Source: Mallotus nudiflorus
Taxonomy: Eukaryota > Streptophyta > Magnoliopsida > Malpighiales > Euphorbiaceae
Assembly (NCBI GenBank): GCA_947683625.1
Contig: CANTUR010000419.1
Span: 310,001-374,000 of the forward strand
Length of the DNA stretch: 64,000 nt
Reading direction: 5' to 3'
The stretch's first letter is position 1. Each line of letters starts with the position of its first letter. This document shows, piece by piece, positions 35,970-47,454 of the stretch. The notes under the pieces were generated by a model, which ran no database searches, had not been told where the DNA came from, and saw nothing but the letters and a program-made list of their open reading frames with translations. Position numbers and translations under genes: made by a program.

Positions 35970-38900
35970 TTCATCGATTTAGCAAGTGATCAAGACAAGC
36001 TTGACCAATCAATCATACCAAGTTCATGCTTAATAAAATTTAATCTTTCCTCACAAAGAGGCTTGGTAAAGATGTCTGCTAATTGATGATTAGTATCAAC
36101 AAAATCAAGAACAATATCACTATTTTGCACATGATCATGCAAGAAATGATGTCTAATATCAACATGCTTAGTTCTAGAATGCTGAATGGGATTCTTACTA
36201 AAGTTTATAGCAATTGTATTATCACACTTAATTGGAATGTGATTAATATCAATGCCATAGTCTAAAAGTTATTGTTTTTGCCATAAAACTTAGGTGCAAC
36301 AACAACTAGCCGCCACATACTCTGCTTCAACGGTGGACAAAGCAACCGAAACTTGTTTCTTACTAAACTAAGAAACTAAGCAATTTCCTAAAATTTGACA
36401 AGTTCTAGAAGTGCTTTTTCTGTCTAGTAAGCTACCAGCAAAATTAGCATCAGAATAACTAATCAAGTCAAAGGAAGAACTCCTAGGATACCAAAGTCCT
36501 AAATGCATTGTACCACAAAGATATTTGAAAATTCTTTTAATAACATTCAAATGAGACTCTCTAGGACTTGATTGAAATCTAGCACACAAGCAAGTAGCAA
36601 ATATAATATCGGGTCTACTAGCAGTTAAATAAAGAAGGGATCCGATCATACCTCTAAATCACTTTTCATCAACCGGTTTACCATTCTCATCCTTATTTAG
36701 TTTGGTTGTTGTGCTCATTGGAGTTTTGCTTGATTTAGCTCCATCCATTCCAAACTTCTTGAGAATGTCCCTTGTATATTTGGTTTGATTAATGAAAATC
36801 CCATCTTCACATTACTTGATTTGAAGTCTAAGAAAGAACTTGAGTTCTCCCATCATACTCATCTCAAATTCTCCTTGCATTAGCTTAGAAAATTCCTCAC
36901 ACAAGTAATGGTCAGTAGCACCAAAAATAATATCATCAACATAAATTTGAACAATTAATAAATCATGCTTGGATTTCTTTATGAAAAGAGTTGTGTCAAC
37001 TTTTCCTTAGAGAAACCTTTATCTAGTAAAAAGTTACTCAATCTTTCATACCAAGCTCTTGGAGCTTGTTTCAATCCATACAATGCTTTTAAGAATTTAA
37101 AAACATGATTTGGAGAGTTAAAATTTTCAAAACCTGGAGGTTGTTCAACATATACCTCCTCTTTAATAAAACCATTTAAAAATGCACTTTTAACATCCAT
37201 TTGATAAAGTTTAAAATTCATGTATAATGCAAATGCAAGTAGCATCCTAATAGCTTCTAACCTTGCAACGGGGGCAAAGGTTTCATCATAATCAATGCCT
37301 TCCTCTTGATTATAACCTTTAGCTACTAGTCTAGCTTTATTCCTAGTTATGACACCTTGTTCATTCATCTTATTTATAAACACCCATTTGGTGCCTATAA
37401 TAGGATGATGTTTAGGTCTAGGAACCAAGGTCCAAACCTTGTTTCTCTTAAATTGATTTAACTCTTCTTGCATAGCAAGGACCTAAAATTCATCACAGAA
37501 AGCATCATTAATATTTTTTGGTTCAATTTGAGAAATGAAGGCTAAATTAATAGTAGATTTTAATTGAGATATAATAGTTACCCCTTTTGTAGTGTCACCT
37601 ATAATAAGGTCTTGAGGGTGAGCTTTCTTGAATTACCAATACTTTGGAAGTTCATCCTTTAAGGTAGGTTGAGATGTCACCTTATTTTCCTTCTTGCTTC
37701 GCTCTTCAAGTTCCAAAGGCTTACCAGTATTTTCTTCTTGTATTTTTATAATCTCATTGTCACCTACAAGATCATCAACACTACAAACATCCTTTCTAGG
37801 ATCAAGTCAGTTTGATTCATCAAATACCACATGCATTGACTCTTAAACTACTAGAGTTCTCTTATTAAAGACCCTATATGCCTTGCTAGAGATGGAATAG
37901 CCTAGGAAAATTCCTTCATCGGCTTTGGAATCAAATTTTCCAAGATTATCCTTGGTGTTCAATATAAAGCACTTGGATCCAAATACTCTTAAATATGAGA
38001 TTTTAGGTTTTCTATTGTTCCATAGCTCATAAGATGTTTTATTTAAAATTGGTCTTTTGAAAACTCAGTTTGAAATATAACAAGATGTGTTAACGGCTTC
38101 CGCCCAAAAGTATAAAGGCAAATTATACTCATGAAGCATTGTTCTAGCCATTTCCATAAGAGTTCTATTTTTCCTTTCAAACCCCATTTTGTTGAGGGGT
38201 TCTAGGAGATGAAAATGTATGAGAAATACCATTTTCATTACAATAGTTTTTGAAAAATTCATTTTCAAATTCGGTTCCATGATCACTTCTAATGGATGAA
38301 ATACAAAATCCTTTTTCTTTTTGAACTCTTTTTGAAAAATTTTCAAAAGCTTTAAATGCATCATTCTTATGAGCAAGAAAAAATACCCAAGTGTATCTAG
38401 AGTAGTCATTAACCAATACATAAGCATAGTGCATTCCACCGAGACTAGCAACTTTAGTTGGTCCAAATAAATCCATATGTATAAGTTCAAGTGGCCTAGA
38501 GGTGGACACTACATTTTTTAGCTTAAATGAGGACTTGGATTGTTTTCCCTTTTGAAAAGCATCATAAGGTTTATCTTTAGTGAATTCAAGCTTAGGTAAA
38601 CCAAGTACAAGTTCATGTTTACAAAGATCATTTAAAAGCTCAAAATTTGCATGTCCTAATCTTCTATGCCATGTCCATGTGTCATGGGAGATAGACATTA
38701 AGCATTTTATGTCTTTGTTATCAATTTTATTCAAATCAATGACATAAACATTATCTACTCTTTCACCACTAAAAATAATTTTATTTTCATCAAGACTACT
38801 AACAAAGCAATTCTTAGGATAAAAAGTTCCTTTTTTTCCCATGTCACATAATTGACTTACACTAAGCATATTGTGTTTAAGACCATCAAAAAACAACACA

Positions 38901-39100
38901 TGATGTATAAATAAGGATTGAGGATTACCTATTTCTCCAATGCCAATAATTTTTCCTTTTGCATTATCTCCGAAAGTAACGTGTCCTTCATCCTTAGCGT
39001 CAAATTTGTTGAATTGCTCTTTATCTCCTGTCATATGCCTTGAACATCCACTATTGAGATACCACTTGCTTTTTGTTCTTGTGGATTTCAAGCACATCTA
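35970..39100 (-). pseudogene. Copia pol: protease, integrase, RT and RNase H
   Basis: On the minus strand from about 39097: the protease site reads WYLNSGCSRHMTG, where copia elements have Asp in place of Asn. The integrase zinc region (about 38550-38670) keeps WHRRLGH but has YDAF where two cysteines are expected. The integrase core keeps HMDLFGP and RSDHGTEF; a frameshift near 38180 follows the PQQNGV block. RT has WTLVP near 37430, ALYGLKQAPRAW near 37060-37095 and an intact YVDDI near 36945 reached by another frameshift. RNase H has SYSDANFAG near 36435-36460 and the end has ADIFTKPL near 36060-36085. Stops such as the one at 36979 are frequent. Order protease-integrase-RT-RNase H proves copia type. 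Confidence 0.92.
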
Positions 39101-39199
39101 CACAATACAATTTAAGTGTTCTTTTGGACCCAAACCTTTCTTAGTCTAGGTTGGTTAGTTTTAAGATAATCTATAGGAAGTAAATTCATATGCAGTTTT

Positions 39200-41130
39200 C
39201 TATAAAAAAAACACATTATTGGTATGTCCTTTAATCATGCAATATGAACATACAATATTTTTAAATTTATTTCTCCTATAATGAAATGCTTTCCTAGTGT
39301 GTGCAGCATGCCTTTGGTGTTGTGTGTATCTTTTAGTATTTTGTGACATTGAGTGAGACATACATTGGCAATGGTGATGAGCATTTCGATAAGTTTGTGC
39401 AATATGTTTATGTGCATTGTGTTGTGCAACATGCCTATTATAATTATGTATGGTGTACATTTAAGCATGCTTAGGTTGAGGTGCTCTAGTTTGAGACTTA
39501 CCTCTTTGTGTTAATGAAGGGTTAATCTTATGAGATTTTGCCTTGTTATTTAACACATGAGATTTTTTACCTTGAATCTCATTTGAGGTTGAAGGAGTAG
39601 AATCATGTGAAGCTTTAACAAAAGTAATATGTGATGAGGATGATGAAGACATTCCATTTTTATATCTAATTCCATAGGTATCTTTATGAAATTTTTGAGA
39701 GTCAAGAAGACTATCTAAAGTTTCTTTTCCTCTCTTAAATTTAGCAATGGAATTTTTTAATTCTAAGACTTCCTTAGAAAGCTTATGATTTTCATCATTT
39801 GCTTTCTTAAGTTAGTCTTCCAAAGAATTAAAAGATTTAGCATCACTTATAAGTTTTTCATTTGATCTAACAAGTTTAGCAAAATCAATTTTTAAACAAT
39901 CAAAATCCTTATTTAAGCTATCTAAGTCATGTTTATATTTTTTCTTCTTAGATAACAAACTTTTGCATTTAGCAAGTAATTTGCTCATAATAGAGCTCTC
40001 ATCATCATCATCATTATCACAATATTCATCACAATCAACAAAGGAAGAGTAAGAAGTGAATGGTAACTTATTTTCATTTTTAATGGCCATGAAGCAAAGA
40101 TTGGAAACTTCTTGTTGTTCCTCTTCCTTTTTGGATTTGGAGGAATCATCTCAAGTAGCTTTGAATGCCTTCTTCTTATCTTTTGCTCCCTTGCTCTTGA
40201 ATTTGAGTTTAGGACAGTCACTTCTAATGTGTCCCAGTTTCTTACATTCATAGCAAGTAACCTCTTTTTTTTTCTTCCTCCCATCTCCTTCGAACTTCTT
40301 GTTGAAGTCCCTTATTCTTGAGAAATTTTTCTTTCTTAAGAACTTCTTGAAGTTCCTAGTGAGCATGGCAATGTCACCATCTTCATCATTAGAATCTTTG
40401 ATGCTTTCCTCTTCACTATCTTATTAAAGAGCTTTTAGAGCAATGCTCTTTTTCTTTTCTTCTTTCTCTTCTTGTTCTTCACCTCTTTGCTTGATGGTGA
40501 GCTCATGTGTCAAGAGCTTACCAATGAGCACATCAGTTGATAGAGTGGAGAGGTCTTGAGCTTCCTCAATTGAAGTAACATGAGATCCCCAATCCTTCTT
40601 AGGTAGGATTCTTAGAATCTTATTGTTTACTTCTTCCATGGAGAAATGTTTTCCAAGTTTCTTGAGGGTTGTGAGAAGATCATGAAGATGATTTGTCATC
40701 TCCATGATTGATTCATAAGGCTTCATTTTAAAGAGTTTATATTCATACATATAAAGTTGAACCTTCTTACTTCTTACTTGAATGTTGCCTTTATAGCGGT
40801 TTTCTAAGGTCTCCCACATTTCTTTAGCCGATAAACAATGTTGAAGCTTGCCTCCTTCTTCTCTTGTCATTAAAGAGACTAGAGTAATCATAACTTTTTA
40901 TGTTTATGATTTTCTTCCTTTTGATCAATACTCCATTGGCTTCTTGCAATAGTAGTTACCACACCATCAATGACAGTTGTAGGTGGTTCCTAATCTCTTA
41001 AGACAATGTCCCAAAGTTTGATGGAATCACAATCAAGATATAACTCCATTTTGAATTTCCAATATGGATAGTCACTACCATCAAAGAATGGTCTAAGAGA
41101 AAAGATGTTTTATGATTCAATCCCCATGAT
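39200..41130 (-). pseudogene. Copia gag (Sirevirus-like)
   Basis: Starting near 41130 on the minus strand (FFDGSDYPYWKFKM block near 41055-41090), it continues with EMWETLENRYKG near 40790-40835 and KPYESIMEMTNHL near 40680-40720. A zinc knuckle CYECKKLGHIRSDC lies at about 40205-40255. A coiled, Lys/Asp/Ser-rich part follows (39800-40100). A second knuckle-like site near 39225-39260 has CSYC and GH but lacks the last cysteine. In-frame stops occur near 41108 and 41000, and the frame shifts near 40400. The predicted product would be the capsid/nucleocapsid protein. Confidence 0.88.
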
Positions 41131-41160
41131 CTTGTATTCTGGCAATAAAGTACCTAGAAT

Positions 41161-41180
41161 TCAAGCTCTAATACCCAATA
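41161..41180 (-). other. Copia primer binding site (initiator tRNA-Met type)
   Basis: On the minus strand TTGGGTATTAGAGCTTG follows the LTR end. It differs from the usual TTGGTATCAGAGC by one inserted G and one C-to-T change. It marks 41185-42935 as the 5' LTR. Confidence 0.8.
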
Positions 41181-41184
41181 TAAT

Positions 41185-42935
41185 AAAAAATTTCATTATC
41201 CTTCTTGTTAAAAATAAAGATAATATAAAAAGTTATCAAACAAGATGAAGGAAATAATTTTAAACATATATCCATATAGTGCTAATATAATGCATCACAA
41301 AATAGTATGTATGCTATATTCAAACATCACATGATCATGTATAGTTTAGCTATTTAATCATACATAATCATGTGGTACTTAGCATATCTTTTATTTATCC
41401 CCTAAGCACATAACTTCTTTAGCTTCTTTTATGAAAAGATTACTAGAGGGGGGGGGGGGGGGGTGAATAGGACTATCAAATAAAAATGAGAAATTAAAAG
41501 AATTCTTTGCAAGAATTACATAGAATTGAGAAGGAAGAATGAAGAACATAAAGATTTAAGGAGTTTGAATTCAATAACAATCCTACGTCTCCACTTAAAT
41601 TATCCCCAAGTTAGGATTTTCAATCACCCAAAATCTTATTCAGAGGATTAAGATTATATAAGAGTTTTATGGCTCACTCTAGTAACCTTACAACATGAGT
41701 TTTCAAGGCTCACTCAAAAAACCAAAACCCAAGTGTTTCAATGGACAACACTTAAACTAATTCCTTTAGAAATAAATCTCACTTCCCTTCTAATCTAACC
41801 CAAGATTTAAGATGAAGAGAAATTCTATTTCTAACAAACACCCAACTCTCACAAGAGTTATACAAACAAAGAATTATTTAAGAGAATTTGAGAGCTCAAT
41901 GAAAGCTTAAGAGATAATAAATGATAAAACAAGTTGCTTAACTTCCATTCAGATATAGAGGTATTTATACTAAAAAATATAGACGTTGGAGGTGCAAATG
42001 ATGTGTCCAATGTCTATATTTTGAATTATTGAGACTGATACTGTCACACAGCTATTCATGGATTGAAACCGTAATTGGCTCCTTCGGACGTTTGAATTTG
42101 CCCACACTTTCTTCATAAAAGCTATATATGTTTGAATTATATTTCCATATAAACTTGAATCACCTAAATTTGACTTCTTTAGCTTAAGATATGTCCAAAA
42201 TACTAAGGGTTGTGCAATCTGTAATGCAGACTATTGTCAGACAGCTATACCCAAATTGAAGCCGTGATTTGCTCCTAAAGATATTTGAATTTTCTTATAC
42301 TTTCTTCATGAAATCTGTAGATATTTGAATTATATTTCCATTAAATTTTTAATCACCTAAATTTGACTTCTGTAGCTTAGGATATGTCCAAATTACTGAG
42401 GATTATGAAATCTGAAATGCAGAATACTGTCAAATAGCTATACACAAGTTGAAGCCATGATATGCTCCTGAATAAATTCTAATTTGCCCATATTTTCTTC
42501 ATTAAATTTGTATATATTTGACTTATATTTTCATATCACTTTGAATCACCTTAATTGGACTTCCGTAACTCAAGATATGTCCAAAATAGTAAGAGGTGTG
42601 CAGTTTGAGATGGCAGACGTATATGTGGATTTCAACTTAAAATTTTCCTAACCAAATGAACTTGGATTTTAACAAATAAGCCCAATTCATAAAGCTCAAT
42701 ATGTCTAATTCAAATGTTAAGAAGCTTATTTTCTCATTTAAGAGCTCTAAATATGTCAAAAGCCTTCTTCAATCTCAGAGGTTTAATCAGCCCGAAAAGT
42801 CACTATTCATCCAAAAGTGTATATGCTTAGTATATGTTTGGTATATAATTACCTACACACTTAATTGAAATTATTAGTATAAATTTTTTTTGTCAAAGTC
42901 CAAAATTAGGAGTTTGATCATGCAAATGGTCAATA
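41185..42935 (-). mobile_element. Copia 5' LTR (1751 bp)
   Basis: Read on the minus strand from TATTGACC at 42935 to the AAATTTTTT end at 41185. It carries a G16 run on the plus strand (41448-41463) and three related blocks near 42010-42600 with 'GAAGCCATGATTTGCTCC', 'TTTGAATTATATTTCCAT' and 'AAGATATGTCCAAAATACT'. Only the last 245 bases are repeated in the left LTR. Confidence 0.8.
42010..42640. repeat. Threefold repeat of about 190 bp inside the copia 5' LTR
   Basis: Three copies share the order: an 'ACTGTCA-ACAGCTAT' block, 'TTGAAGCCGTGATT-GCTCC', 'CTTTCTTCATAAA', 'TTTGAATTATATTTCCAT', 'GAATCACCTAAATTTGACTTC' and 'GATATGTCCAAA'. Approximate starts are 42045, 42230 and 42420. Confidence 0.75.
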
Positions 42936-42941
42936 GAATTT

Positions 42942-43899
42942 GTCACGTAACTCTCTCCATCATCACCAACACAAACACAATAATAAACAATGATTAATGA
43001 TTAAGAAAATAACAATAAAAATTAAATAAAATTAAAATTAAATAGAACCAAGATAATCAAATAAAAAAACAAAGGAGGGTAGGAAAAGAGATGATTGTAT
43101 GGATGCAGTATTAATTTGCTCCTCAGAATGGTATAAATCACCATTGCTTTTTTAAAACAGGTCTTCAATGCTTTGATTTTCTACTCTTAAAAGCCTATTG
43201 GTTTTCTTCTAAGAATGGTACCTCTCAAGAAAATTTTATGGGAAAGATGGATAAGAAGAAAGATAGGTCTAAAAAAAATTATTTTCTTTTCCCCTTCCTA
43301 TAGTCCCCCTCCAGGAGAGTTAAGTTGGATTTATATAGAAAACCCTACCCAAAGTCATGTATCTTATTATGACTTCTCCTCTTCATAGTGATACAGTTTT
43401 GGTTTAATAAAGACTTTAAATTTCCTAAAAAATTCACATAAATCCTAAAAAAGGGATTTATCACATTATTTTGACCAATTAAAATTCAAAAAATGAAAAT
43501 TTTATTTACAGAAAAATAAAAAATACAAACGGAATATGTTTAATCTTGACCAAGATTATGTAATTTTGATCGGTTTTAAGTAATTCCAATCATAATTATG
43601 TAATTTCGATTGGAATTATGTAATTTCGATTGGAATTATGTAATTTTGATCGGAATTATAGAATTTTAATCCTTTTTAACTTTTAATTACAGAAAGACCC
43701 CTAAAAGAAGTAAAATCTCAATTAGGTCCTTAAAGAAAACATTACAATTAAGTCCTTAAAAATCAATAAAGTTCTTTTGAAAATGCATTTAGGCTTTTGA
43801 GGTTCAAATTTCAAGTGTTAAAGATCTATTTATAGTATTTTCATCATTGGAGTACTCTGTCGCATCCACACTCCATCATCCTAAAATTGAGTGCTTATA
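42942..43899 (-). mobile_element. R1 3' LTR, proximal part (U3 start)
   Basis: Matches 48385-49314 throughout. On the minus strand it begins TATAAGCACTC (TGTAAGAACCC in the right LTR), has a TATA-like ACTATAAATAGATC at about 43825-43838, then palindromic AATTCC/GGAATT repeats (43545-43675) and a second TATATAAA near 43330. It is the promoter-bearing end of the LTR. Confidence 0.82.
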
Positions 43900-43915
43900 G
43901 TTGCCCCCCTTTGTC
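43900..43915 (-). other. R1 polypurine tract
   Basis: GTTGCCCCCCTTTGTC on the plus strand is GACAAAGGGGGGCAAC on the element strand, ending directly at the LTR. This position decides that the left LTR is the 3' LTR. Confidence 0.85.
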
Positions 43916-44109
43916 GTTGTTTGCTTAACAAATTGCGGCAATGCAAATAAGCGTACAATTTCTTTAGGAATAAAAGTTTAGATACTTACATGTGCTCTTT
44001 AAGGCTTTTAACTGTATGTGATCATCGATTAATGATGAATGCTTGCAACACTAGGTAGAATGCTAAAGCATTTAGCAAATTCCACTAGAATACCATGAGG
44101 CATCTAGTG

Positions 44110-46097
44110 AAAAATGATTTGAAAATACAATATACATCAGACGTATAGTGTTGATCTAAGAATACACTATACTCGGACATATAGCGTTGATATAAAAATA
44201 TGCTATACTTAGACGTATTGTGTTGATTTGAAAATGCATTATACTTGAACGTATAGTGTATTTTGAAAAAGTACATTATACTCATACTTATAATGTTGAC
44301 CAAACTCAAACATATTGTATTTTTTTGAAAATGCACTATACTCGGACGTATAGTGTATTTTGAAAATACATTATACTCGGTCAAATAATGTTGACTATAC
44401 TTGAATGTATAGTATCGACTAAAAAATACATTATACTCAGATATAAAATGTTAACTATACTCAAACGTATAGCGTTGATTGAAAGATACATTATACTCAG
44501 ACGTATAATTTTAACTATACTCGGACCTATGGTATTGAATGACAAATACATTATACTCAGACATATAATGTTGACTATACTTGGATGTATAGTGTTGATT
44601 AAAAAATAAATTATACTCTGATGTATAATGTTGACTATACTCAGACATATAGTCTTAACTTGAAAAATACATTATACTTGGACGTATAATGTTGACTATA
44701 CTCAAACGTATAGTGTTGATTGAAAAATACATTATACTCTAACGTATAATGTTAACAATACTCGGATGTATAGTATTAATTTAAAAATGCACTACACTCA
44801 GACATATAATATATTTTGAAAAATACATTATAATTGAACATATAATGTTGATTATATGTAGACATATAGTGTTAATTGAAAAATACATTACACTTGGATG
44901 TATGATATTGACTATACTTGGACATACAGTATTGATTTGATAATGCACTACATTAGGACGTATAGTGTATTTTGAAAAGTACATTGTACTCAGATGTATA
45001 ATGTTAAGTATACTCGAACATATAGTATTGATTAAAAATACACTACAATTAGACGTATAGTGTATTTTAAAAAATACATTATACTCGTACGTATAATGTT
45101 GACTATACTAGGATGTATAGTATTGATTTAAAAATGCATTATACTAGGATGTATAGTGTATTTTGAAAAATGCATTATACTCGGACGTATAATGTTAACT
45201 ATACTTGGATATATAGTGTTGATTGAAAAATACATTATACTCAGACGTATAATGTTGAGTATACTCGGACGTATAGTATTGATTTGAAAAATATATTATA
45301 CTCGGATGTATAATGTTGACTATACTTGGATGTATACTTTTAATTGAAAAATACATTAGAATCAAATGTATAATGTTGAATATACTCGGACATATAGTAT
45401 TGATTTGAAAATGCACTACACTCAAACGTATAGTGTATTTTGAAAAATACAGTATACTCAGATGAATAATGTTAAATATACTCTAACGTATAGTGTTGAT
45501 TAACAAATACATTATACTTGGACGTATAATATTAATTATACTTGGACGTATAGTATTGATTTGAAAATTCACTACACTCAGACGTATAGTGTATTTTTAA
45601 AAAATATATTATACTCGAATGTATAATGTTGACTATACTCGAATGTATAGTATTGATTGAAAACAAACTACACTCGGATGCATAGTGTATTTTGAAAAAT
45701 ACATTATACTCAGATGTATAATGTTGATTATACTCGGATGTATAATATTGAGTTGAAAATGCACTATACTCAGACGTGTAATGTATTTTGAAAAATACAT
45801 TATACTCGGATGTATAATGTTAACTATACTTGAGCGTATAGTGTTGATTGAAAAATACATTATACTCTGATGTATAATGTTCATTATACTCAGATGTATA
45901 GTATTGATTTGAAAATGCACTATACTCAAATGTATAATGTATTTTTCAAAATACATTATACTCGGATGTATAATGTTGGATATACTCGAATGTATAGTAT
46001 TGATTTAAAATGCACCACACTCGGATGTATAGTGTATTTTGAAAAATACATTATACTTGGAGGTATAATGTTGACTATACTCAGATGTATAGTATTG
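44110..46097. repeat. Satellite-like array of palindromic 30/60-bp units in the R1 3' UTR
   Basis: About 2 kb of alternating half-units. One has arms CATTATAC and GTATAATG around a TCGGAC-like six-base loop; the other has ACTATAC and GTATAGT around the same loop. Half-units are spaced by 'TTGATTGAAAAA' or 'TTTTGAAAAA' linkers, so a pair is about 60 bp. The array lies just upstream of the purine tract and 3' LTR of R1, that is, in its 3' UTR. The short ORFs rich in Tyr/Ile/His are products of the repeat. Confidence 0.9.
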
Positions 46098-46265
46098 ATT
46101 GTGATTTTCACTATATTCCCTATGGGACGTCTAATAGTCGTGATTTTCACTATATTCCCTATGGGACATCTAGTGATTGTGATTTTCACCATATTCCCTA
46201 TGGGACGTCTAATGATTATGATTTTCACTATATTCCTTATGGGACGTCTATTGATTATGATAATG
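46098..46265. repeat. About 38-bp tandem repeat, four units, R1 3' UTR
   Basis: Four copies of 'GTGATTTTCACTATATTCCC' followed by 'TATGGGACGTCTA', starting near 46100, 46139, 46179 and 46218. A different repeat from the neighbouring array but directly abutting it. Confidence 0.88.
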
Positions 46266-46379
46266 GTACTATAGGTCCTATAAAGCATCTAGCAAAAAGA
46301 TTTGAAATATGTTATAATTCCCATGGAATGTCTAGCAAAAACATTTGAAATGTGCTATAACTATGAGTAATATCTAGAA

Positions 46380-46620
46380 AATTGGACAAGTGTGCTATAA
46401 CTACCGTGCAGTGTTTAACTAATCATGATTTGATATAGTGTTATAACTACTATGTAGTGTCTAGGAAGTGATGATTGTTTAAAATTTTTGTTATAACTAT
46501 TGTGTAGCATATAACAAAGTGAATTTAAAAACTATGTTATAGCTATTGCATAGCATATAACAAGGTAAATATGAAAATTGTGTTATAGTTACAGTGTAGC
46601 ATATAAATGAGATGAAATGC
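46380..46620. repeat. About 55-65-bp repeat with GTTATA/TATAAC arms, R1 3' UTR
   Basis: Units contain GTTATAACTAC or GTTATAGCTATTGC followed by a TGTAG or CATAG segment and GTGTCTA or CATATAAC. In the later units GTTATA and TATAAC form inverted ends. Confidence 0.75.
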
Positions 46621-47454
46621 AGTGTATGCAAGATACAGACATCACATTGGAATTTCGTGTTGACCAGGATTTTGAGATTTTTATGTCAATCAACTATGCT
46701 AACTGATCGAAATTTGTGCTAATTTCCTTTGAATTTTTGCACTAATTGCTTTAATCAAATACATTCATTGGTTGCTAACTTTGATTAACTTGTTGGTGCC
46801 ACTGCTGATTCCACATGTTAGGTTTATCTTCTTTTAGACCTGTTATTCCTAAGGAATTGTTAAAGTTAGTTTCAACATGATAATTGTACAAAAAATTACA
46901 TTATATTTTTGAAAATTTTTGACAAAATTCATCACCTTATCATGAGATAATGTATACTCAATGTCTAATTTTGATTTTCATGACTATCATTTATTTTCCA
47001 TTCATAAAAGTCAGAGGTATCATTAACCATCTTATGCTAAGAGCATATTTTTTACCAAATGAAGAGCTTACTTCCACACCTAATTTTAGGGAGAATTTGC
47101 TAAACAAAACTTATGAAAATTGAGCATAAAAAGATTGAATTATGAGTATTTAAAAAAATATTTGAGTTATTTTTGTGCTTTTCTTCCTTATCCAAGTATT
47201 CCCTTGCCTTTTTTATATTACTCAGCATGGATACTGTTGAGGTCCTTTGGATACTCATACTTTTACAGAGCATTGGCATAAATAAAGCAATTTTTGGCAT
47301 GGTCCTTTTTTAGTATTCTCCCGCCTTTCTTGTATTACTCAATGTGGATACCATAAGAGGTTCATGTTAATATTCTTTCTCATTCCTAAGCATTGGAGTA
47401 CTTTATTTTTTTCTCTTATTTAAATTCTCCACTTAGTATTCCATGCCTTTCTTT
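46621..47454. other. R1 internal non-coding remnant
   Basis: No gene is supported. A loose duplication is visible: 'CCTTTTTTATATTACTCAGC' near 47208 and 'CCTTTCTTGTATTACTCAAT' near 47323. The sequence ends at the deletion joint with the truncated 5' LTR; R1 primer site, gag and pol are missing. Confidence 0.55.

Larger units (their letters stand above)
34386..42935 (-). mobile_element. Sirevirus-like Ty1/copia element inserted in the R1 LTR
   Basis: The element is flanked by GAATTT at 34380-34385 and 42936-42941; R1 sequence resumes on the right in register with the uninterrupted copy near 48380. On the minus strand the order is 5' LTR 42935-41185, primer site, gag, protease, integrase, RT, RNase H, a repeat-rich tail with several purine tracts, then a short 3' LTR 34629-34386. 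The Sirevirus assignment rests on the gag type, the initiator-tRNA-Met primer site, and the long tail with multiple GGGGGAGAA-like tracts. Many stops and frameshifts show it is inactive. No envelope-like ORF remains between RNase H and the 3' LTR. Confidence 0.9.

Noticed and set aside
35970..41130. Active copia element
   Set aside because: Asn in the protease site, altered integrase zinc residues, several frameshifts and stops show it is dead.
41448..41463. G16 run as a possible assembly gap or regulatory G-tract
   Set aside because: Homopolymer length may be a sequencing artefact, and nothing nearby supports a function.
44110..46097. CRISPR-like appearance of regularly spaced palindromes
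   Set aside because: The spacers are themselves repeated, the context is a plant retroelement, and no cas-like gene is present.
45870..46348. ORFs of 87-134 aa over the R1 arrays
   Set aside because: Periodic peptides follow the 60-bp and 38-bp DNA repeats. Stems rather than codons are conserved.
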